Positions 13,819-18,601 of a stretch of 18,601 bases of DNA are shown one piece after another. A program made the position numbers and the translations under genes. A model generated the notes under the pieces. It searched no databases. It was not told the DNA's origin and saw nothing but the letters and a program-made list of their open reading frames with translations. This stretch comes from JAHEIJ01 sp040235565 (GTDB taxonomy: Bacteria > Pseudomonadota > Gammaproteobacteria > UBA6429 > Thiohalophilaceae). The stretch lies in contig JBECLA010000110.1 in the NCBI GenBank assembly GCA_040235565.1, forward strand, positions 1 to 18,601, written 5' to 3'. The first letter of the stretch is position 1, and each line of letters opens with the position of its first letter.

Positions 13819-15297
13819 ATGCCCCGTTTATTGACAGTTTCCCGTGCTGCCCGCCTGGTCGGCGTGTCTCGTGGCAAGTTACAACAACAAATCCAGGATG
13901 GCGAGCTGCCCAGTTTTGAAGGCAAGGTCGATATTGATGATCTGACCCGCGCTTATCCCCAGGTAGAGCTGGAAGATAACGCGATGATGGAAAAAATCGA
14001 GGATATTATCGATAACGCCCTCAAACGCGCACGCGGTGAAAAACTGCGTAAACTGATTTCACCCGACCTCAGCACCCTGGCTGCACGGGTTGCCAGTTTG
14101 AGTAAAGAATTGGCGCGCATTAAAAAGCACAACCAGTTTCTCACCGATGTTCTGATGGAAACACAGAAAAGTCTACAGGAACTGCAACCCTCACCCAATT
14201 CAGGAGGTACGCTGGCAGCATTGCAGGACAAGCTGGCCGCTTCTCTGGCTCATACCGTCGAAGAAGGTGAGGATCAATTACTGATTCGCGATACGGTATT
14301 ACGTATCATGGCAGCCCAAATCCACCTCATGCCAAGTGGGCATGAATTTTTTGTAGAAGGTAACAATTCCATTCTTGAAGCCGGTCTCAGCGCCGGACTG
14401 GCATTGAATTACGGCTGCAGCAATGGCAACTGCGGCAAATGCAAAGCCAAACTGATATCCGGAGAAGTAAAAAAGATCCGCCAGCACGATTATGTTATTC
14501 CTGAAGCTGAAAAGAACCAGGGTTATATTCTGGCCTGTTCCAATACCGCAATCAGTGACATTGTGCTAGAAGCGGATGAGGCCACCCATGCGGACGAGAT
14601 CCCGCTGCAAAAAATCTCCGCCCGGGTTAAAAAAGTCGAAAAACTGAATGACAACCTCATTCTTTTACAACTACGTACTCCCAGGACACAACGACTGCGT
14701 TTTCTCGCAGGTCAGAAGGCACAACTCTCGGCAGTTGGTATTGAGCCAGCCGAATACCACATTGCAAGTTGTCCCTGTGATGAAATGAACCTCCAGTTTC
14801 ATATCTGCCGCCAGGCGAACAACCCCTTTGCGGAATACATTTTCAACAAAATCCAGAACTCGGAATCACTCAATATCGAAGGCCCGGATGGCAGTTTTGT
14901 ATTACGTGAGGATACGACCCGGCCATTGATGTTCATCGCCTTCGATACAGGATTTGCGCCGATCAAAAGTTTGATAGAACATGCCATGACTCTGGATGTA
15001 AATGAGTTTTCCCATCTCTACTGGTTTCATCAGGCAAATGCCAAACCTTACATGCATAATCAGGGTCGTGCCTGGTCTGACGCGTTCGATACATTTCGCT
15101 ACACGCCACAACACATTGCAAATCTGAATGATGCAGATGTTATTACGGCACAGCTTAATGATATATCCAATGATTATCCCGATTTGTCATCCTTTGACAT
15201 CTATGCATGCGGCCCTGCTGTAGCAATCGATGCCTTAAATGATTTCCTGAACAAGCTTCAGTTCCCGTCAAATCAGCTCTTCACAGAATTCCTGTAG
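13819..15297 (+). CDS. Fusion protein: helix-turn-helix, coiled coil, 2Fe-2S ferredoxin and FAD/NAD reductase
   Basis: The protein has 492 residues in four parts. (1) Residues 1-50: LLTVSRAARLVGVSRGKLQQQIQDG-ELPSF is a MerR/excisionase-type DNA-binding helix-turn-helix. (2) About 55-125: a charged coiled coil with ARVASLSKELARIKKHNQFLTDV, then a linker. (3) About 165-255: a plant-type ferredoxin with ligands Cys200, Cys205, Cys208 and Cys240 (NYGCSNGNCGKCKAKL). (4) About 262-492: a ferredoxin-reductase module with FAD-barrel and NAD domains (DTGFAPIKSL at 376-385, ACGPAVAID at 463-471). The FAD motif, normally RxYS, reads AEYHIAS (311-317). I infer a redox-responsive DNA-binding protein, or a reductase tethered by a leftover domain; dimerisation by the coiled coil is likely. 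It follows the Rieske and unknown genes and is 5 bp from the DUF3549 gene. Confidence 0.88.
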   Translation: MPRLLTVSRAARLVGVSRGKLQQQIQDGELPSFEGKVDIDDLTRAYPQVELEDNAMMEKIEDIIDNALKRARGEKLRKLISPDLSTLAARVASLSKELARIKKHNQFLTDVLMETQKSLQELQPSPNSGGTLAALQDKLAASLAHTVEEGEDQLLIRDTVLRIMAAQIHLMPSGHEFFVEGNNSILEAGLSAGLALNYGCSNGNCGKCKAKLISGEVKKIRQHDYVIPEAEKNQGYILACSNTAISDIVLEADEATHADEIPLQKISARVKKVEKLNDNLILLQLRTPRTQRLRFLAGQKAQLSAVGIEPAEYHIASCPCDEMNLQFHICRQANNPFAEYIFNKIQNSESLNIEGPDGSFVLREDTTRPLMFIAFDTGFAPIKSLIEHAMTLDVNEFSHLYWFHQANAKPYMHNQGRAWSDAFDTFRYTPQHIANLNDADVITAQLNDISNDYPDLSSFDIYACGPAVAIDALNDFLNKLQFPSNQLFTEFL

Positions 15298-15302
15298 TTT
15301 TA

Positions 15303-16343
15303 ATGAAGATAGAAACTATCAGTGGATTCCTGCACCAGGCGGGTTTCAGTTGCACTGTTTATGACATGGGGCGTCGAATGGTCAGGCTGACACCACAGCA
15401 ATTCCGTCAGTTTGAAATCGGCGCACTTGTTTATCCAACCCCCTTGCAACAGCATGCCTGGTTGGGCCTGCTCGGCTGGCAACAATACGATAAGTCCCGC
15501 CATTTCATCTGGTTCCTCAAACTTCCCCTGGATGAGCAGGGAAAAATCAATCCCCTGGCCCGTGACGACGTGCTGCACTATCTGATCAACCAACTGGGCC
15601 AGCATATACTGACCCGTGAGGACGACCCTGATGCCACCTCAGCCATACCACACGGGTTTACCCCTGGTGAAGAAAGTATGGCCATGTTTCATGCCAAGGC
15701 TGCCGAACAATTAGGACAACCCGCTTCACGCTTTTATGGACCTGCCAGAGATTATCTGGCAGGGCAGCTCGGATATGAACAATGGGCTTTTGTCGGCATG
15801 CAGGGATTGGCTGATGTTGTCGCGCACCTGCAACAAGAAGACAACGAGGATCGACTGCAGCAGGCAATTCCGCAACTGCCGCTGCAGCCGTTTGGACAAC
15901 TCTGCCGCTTCCTGGAACACGTCACGATTTCAACCGGGATGGCCACTGTCCTCATCAGCCGTCTCGCTAACCGCAAGCCCCTGGAGATCAATCGCGATGA
16001 ACTCGTTGCAATCATTCGCGCGCTGGCGGGCTGTACTGATTCCAAGCTACGCCAGGACTTTATTCGCCAGGTCCTCACCGGGCCATATGCGAACGATGTT
16101 GAAATCCTCGCCGCCATCTCTGGCCGCTGCTGGGAAGATCTACGGGATAAAGAACTCTGTCGACACTATCTTGAATGTTTGGCAATCAATAACCATCGGC
16201 AAAACGGTTTTACATCCTTGTTAATGGATTTACTTGCCATTCCCGGAATGCGTGAAACCGTCTTGCAGGGCCTGCGGGATCCGAATCGTTCAGAAGCATT
16301 GGCCCAGGCGATTGGGCAATTCTTCAAACAGTTAGGCGTTTGA
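15303..16343 (+). CDS. DUF3549 family protein
   Basis: The 346-residue protein is soluble and largely helical. The first 60 residues, ISGFLHQAGFSCTVYDMGRRMVRL followed by PTPLQQHAWLGLLGW (46-60), are the signature I associate with DUF3549, whose function is unknown. The rest forms helix pairs resembling alpha-solenoid repeats (about 200-340). The ATG follows the fusion-gene stop by 5 bp and lacks a ribosome site, so it is likely coupled to that gene. It ends 14 bp from a convergent small gene. Placement beside a redox regulator may be accidental: DUF3549 genes also occur in gammaproteobacteria without that partner, as I recall. Confidence 0.82.
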   Translation: MKIETISGFLHQAGFSCTVYDMGRRMVRLTPQQFRQFEIGALVYPTPLQQHAWLGLLGWQQYDKSRHFIWFLKLPLDEQGKINPLARDDVLHYLINQLGQHILTREDDPDATSAIPHGFTPGEESMAMFHAKAAEQLGQPASRFYGPARDYLAGQLGYEQWAFVGMQGLADVVAHLQQEDNEDRLQQAIPQLPLQPFGQLCRFLEHVTISTGMATVLISRLANRKPLEINRDELVAIIRALAGCTDSKLRQDFIRQVLTGPYANDVEILAAISGRCWEDLRDKELCRHYLECLAINNHRQNGFTSLLMDLLAIPGMRETVLQGLRDPNRSEALAQAIGQFFKQLGV

Positions 16344-16357
16344 CTTTGACTATTTCG

Positions 16358-16648
16358 TTAATCGTCTTTCAACCAGGTCTGTAACGCATCGATTATTTTC
16401 TGCGCCTGATCACGACTTGAAATATTAAATTTTGATTTTTGCTGATATTCGCCGCTACGCTTCTGATAACGTCGAATACTGAACTTATCCGGCCCGTACT
16501 CTTCTTTGCGGCGATCCCAGTCCTGATAACGAAAGATAATTGTCGACCAGGCACCTTTAGTAAGTATGACTTTGTCCAGTTGCTTGGACACCAGATGACC
16601 GTCTTCCATATAATCGACAGTCAAATCCTCTACATCAGCTGCACCCAT
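16358..16648 (-). CDS. Conserved hypothetical protein, possibly PC4-like fold
   Basis: The 96-residue soluble protein has a very good ribosome site, AGAGGTGAT, just before the ATG at 16648. VEDLTVDYMEDGHLVSKQLDKVILTKGAWSTIIFRYQDWD (early part) is beta-rich. FSIRRYQKRSGEYQQKSKFNISS (56-78) is a basic strand pair, and the ending QAQKIIDALQTWLKDD is a helix. Four strands followed by one helix is the layout of the PC4 single-strand nucleic-acid-binding fold, and the basic residues would suit that. This is a guess from pattern; no diagnostic residue was seen. It converges on the DUF3549 gene, 14 bp away. Confidence 0.72.
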   Translation of the reverse strand: MGAADVEDLTVDYMEDGHLVSKQLDKVILTKGAWSTIIFRYQDWDRRKEEYGPDKFSIRRYQKRSGEYQQKSKFNISSRDQAQKIIDALQTWLKDD

Positions 16649-16983
16649 ATTATCACCTCTAGAATTATTGCCAACGGACTGTTGCCGTGTGTAATCAGCT
16701 CCTTCCGAATGGCGCCTTTATGCCACAGCCACTTCGTTATGACAAGTGAACGTAACATAAAGCCTCTTTAAACTCCTGAGTTTTTACTTTAAATGAAATT
16801 AGCAGTAACCTGAATAATAACTATATTAGTTCCCTCCCCGCATGTAATGACCGATAAAACTAGTGACTGATTGTGTATTTTACGTACAATTGCCCGACCT
16901 CAAAATTGGCAACATGAGACAAGAATTAATCTTGAATTTTTTACCTTAATGTCCCTGTACTAACCTGAAAAACAATCAATCTG
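16649..16983. other. 335-bp AT-rich intergenic region
   Basis: There is no gene here by length or codon pattern. It carries the upstream regions of two divergent genes. The left part should hold the promoter of the small minus-strand gene, but no convincing hexamers are seen. The right part has GTGACT (16863-16868)-N16-TACAAT (16885-16890), a plausible promoter for the membrane protein. Further on is a weak palindrome CAAGA-N5-TCTTG (16920-16934) followed by AATTTTTT, which could be an attenuator or a chance AT-rich dyad. Confidence 0.5.
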
Positions 16984-17952
16984 ATGTTTGATCTGGAACC
17001 ACGTCATAAACGCACACTCGCACTATCGCTTGTCCTGGCTGCCGCCCTGTATTTGACAGTCATTCTTATGAGTGACTACAAGACAATTTTTGCCGCCATG
17101 GCCCGCCTTGGCTGGCAAGGTTGGTTAATCATACTTGGCTGCTCATTCACTAATTATATACTGCGTTTCATTCGCTGGTTAATGTACCTGTCAAGATTTG
17201 GTTACCAGATTCCTCATGTCCTGCACTTTCACTACTATATGTCCGGCTTTGCCTTGACGACAACTCCGGCCAAGGCAGGTGAAACCATACGTTCGCTGTA
17301 TCTGAAATCGCATGGTGTATCATTTCATCACAGCCTGGCAATGTTTTTTACCGAACGCTTTCTGGATGTTGTTGTTATTACCCTGCTGGCCAGCCTGGCC
17401 TTACTTTCATTTGCGGAATATGGCCGATTTATTTTCATAAGCACGGTCGTCCTGTTGTTGTTTTTACCTTTATTGCGCAGCGGTATTGTGGTGCACCTGC
17501 TGCAACGTTTGACTCTGGTTATTCGTTTTGATCGCTTGCGACGCCTGGTTTTACATTTGAGTGCCTTGCTGGATGCCGCAAGGAATTTGCTCGAATGGCG
17601 AATATTATATAGTGGATTGCTGATCGGCATTGTGGCCTGGAGTATCCAGGGTTTCGCTTTTTATTTTATTCTGCATTCATTGCAGTTAGCTATTCCATTT
17701 TATATCGCGATCTCCATTTATGCCATCAGCCTGCTGGCCGGGGCATTATCATTTGTCCCGGGTGGTATCGGAACGACTGAAGCCGTGATGGGTTTATTAC
17801 TGCTAAATAGTGGAGTGGAGCCAGCACTCGCGGTTGCGGTCCCCCTTATCAGCCGGCTGGCGACGCTATGGTTTGCTGTTTGCCTTGGCTTGCTTTCTTC
17901 GCTCTATCTGGGTGGCCGTCGTTCAGCAGCTCGAGAAGCCGGTTCACTGTAA
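16984..17952 (+). CDS. UPF0104 / lysylphosphatidylglycerol-synthase transmembrane-type protein
   Basis: This 322-residue integral membrane protein has about eight hydrophobic helices. Conserved family motifs are FIRWLMYLSRFG (62-73), TTTPAKAGETIRSLYLK (92-108), FFTERFLDVVVI (121-132) and LSFVPGGIGTTEAVMGLLLL (255-274). These are typical of the UPF0104/AglD2-like flippase-like domain related to the membrane part of MprF. There is no soluble transferase domain, so lipid translocation or binding is the family-level guess and the substrate is unknown. The ATG at 16984 lacks a ribosome site. Its last 9 bases overlap the 3' end of the convergent AEC transporter gene. Confidence 0.9.
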   Translation: MFDLEPRHKRTLALSLVLAAALYLTVILMSDYKTIFAAMARLGWQGWLIILGCSFTNYILRFIRWLMYLSRFGYQIPHVLHFHYYMSGFALTTTPAKAGETIRSLYLKSHGVSFHHSLAMFFTERFLDVVVITLLASLALLSFAEYGRFIFISTVVLLLFLPLLRSGIVVHLLQRLTLVIRFDRLRRLVLHLSALLDAARNLLEWRILYSGLLIGIVAWSIQGFAFYFILHSLQLAIPFYIAISIYAISLLAGALSFVPGGIGTTEAVMGLLLLNSGVEPALAVAVPLISRLATLWFAVCLGLLSSLYLGGRRSAAREAGSL

Positions 17953-18601
17953 TACAATGAACCAGTATGGCAGCGTCAGGATACTCAATACGGTAGAGAG
18001 AGTAACTGCCGTCGCATAGAAAGCGGTATCCAGCCTGAATCGTTCACAGAACACCAGTCCGAGCAACATGCTTGGCATCGCCGCCTCCAGTACCAGCGCC
18101 AATTCCTGGTCATGACTGAAATCAAAAAATCTGACCATCCACAAAACATACAATGGCATCAACACCAGCTGCACCACGATCACCATCAGCAACGGCCCCC
18201 AGGCCTGTCGCTGCAAACCGCGCCACTCCAGACTCAAGCCGATGGCAATCAGCATTAATGGCACGACCCCGCTGGCCATCAGTTCAAGCACCGAATCGAC
18301 CACACCTGGCAATGGCGTTGCAGTGAGATTGAACATTACCGCAATCAGGGCAGCCCATAACGCCGGAATTCTCGCAAGTTGTTGCACTGGTTGCATGCTG
18401 GTGTCATTTTCACCGAAGTAAGCCGCAACCAGCATGCCGGTGGTGAAAAGCAACGGGGTAGCCGCAAACAAATCATACTGAATTACGATGCTGGCGGCCC
18501 AATCACCCAGTGCGGCGGTCAGTACCGGCAGTCCCAGATAAGTAATATTACCGAACGAGGCAGCCAGTATGGCCGCTCCCATAACCCGGTTTTCGACACG
18601 G
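17944..18601 (-). CDS. AEC-family (auxin efflux carrier-like) transporter, truncated by window edge
   Basis: The frame is open to the end of the window, so the true start lies beyond 18601; the ATG at 18582 is internal. The visible 218 or so residues are hydrophobic helices. MGAAILAASFGNITYLGLPVLTAALG is the AEC motif preceding a gap in the helix (AASFGN-xx-Y-LGLP). MASGVVPLMLIAIGLSLEW and LVLEAAMPSMLLGLVFCERF follow, matching the second half of the family (PF03547). Members export or import organic acids, amino acids or auxin; the substrate is not decidable here. It converges on the UPF0104 gene with a 9-bp overlap of stop regions. Confidence 0.92.
   Translation of the reverse strand, partial: RVENRVMGAAILAASFGNITYLGLPVLTAALGDWAASIVIQYDLFAATPLLFTTGMLVAAYFGENDTSMQPVQQLARIPALWAALIAVMFNLTATPLPGVVDSVLELMASGVVPLMLIAIGLSLEWRGLQRQAWGPLLMVIVVQLVLMPLYVLWMVRFFDFSHDQELALVLEAAMPSMLLGLVFCERFRLDTAFYATAVTLSTVLSILTLPYWFIVLQ

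Noticed and set aside
1..18601. Insertion sequences, prophage genes, CRISPR arrays, tRNA and rRNA genes
   Set aside because: No transposase, integrase, repeated spacer structure, cloverleaf or rRNA-like segment was found on either strand.

Overview
The window reads as chromosomal DNA of a gammaproteobacterium. It has moderate GC, Shine-Dalgarno motifs such as AGAGGTGAT before several genes, a Uup-type ABC-F protein, a YdcH/DUF465 protein, a DUF3549 protein and a soluble lytic-transglycosylase-domain lipoprotein. IspG is the long form (about 420 residues) familiar from xanthomonads, betaproteobacteria and some sulfur-oxidising gammaproteobacteria. Together with the many small conserved hypotheticals, this suggests a sulfur-oxidising, Chromatiales-like relative. 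That placement is inference from resemblance. No rRNA, tRNA, CRISPR array, insertion sequence or phage gene was seen.

Left part (1-5246): the 3' end of mobB overlaps moeA (molybdenum cofactor synthesis). They face a class I SAM-dependent methyltransferase on the minus strand. Divergent from it is ispG (MEP isoprenoid pathway), which converges on an mltF-like lytic transglycosylase gene.

Middle part (5287-11616): on the minus strand lie an EamA/DMT transporter, a short terminator-bounded interval that may encode a small RNA or a 29-residue peptide, a two-CxxC hypothetical protein and a rhodanese. Then come a small plus-strand hypothetical gene, a converging uup gene, and on the plus strand ydcH, a thioredoxin-fold/HEAT protein and a GIY-YIG protein. 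The GIY-YIG gene converges on a receiver-like protein that has lost the usual phosphorylation residues.

Right part (11772-18601): a clear sigma70-type promoter precedes a pair of conserved hypotheticals, the second cysteine-rich. A bidirectional terminator separates them from a minus-strand solo antitoxin-like gene (Xre/MbcA/ParS family) with no toxin beside it. Its upstream region holds a perfect 25-bp palindrome with 11-bp arms. On the other side of the palindrome begins a plus-strand cassette: a small Rieske ferredoxin, a 130-residue unknown, an unusual fusion (MerR/excisionase-like helix-turn-helix, coiled coil, plant-type 2Fe-2S ferredoxin, and FAD/NAD ferredoxin reductase) and a DUF3549 protein. 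This cassette is the best candidate here for an undescribed system: a redox chain physically joined to a DNA-binding domain. The window ends with a small unknown, an AT-rich gap of 335 bp, a UPF0104/LPG-synthase-type membrane protein, and a truncated AEC transporter whose 3' end overlaps it by 9 bp.
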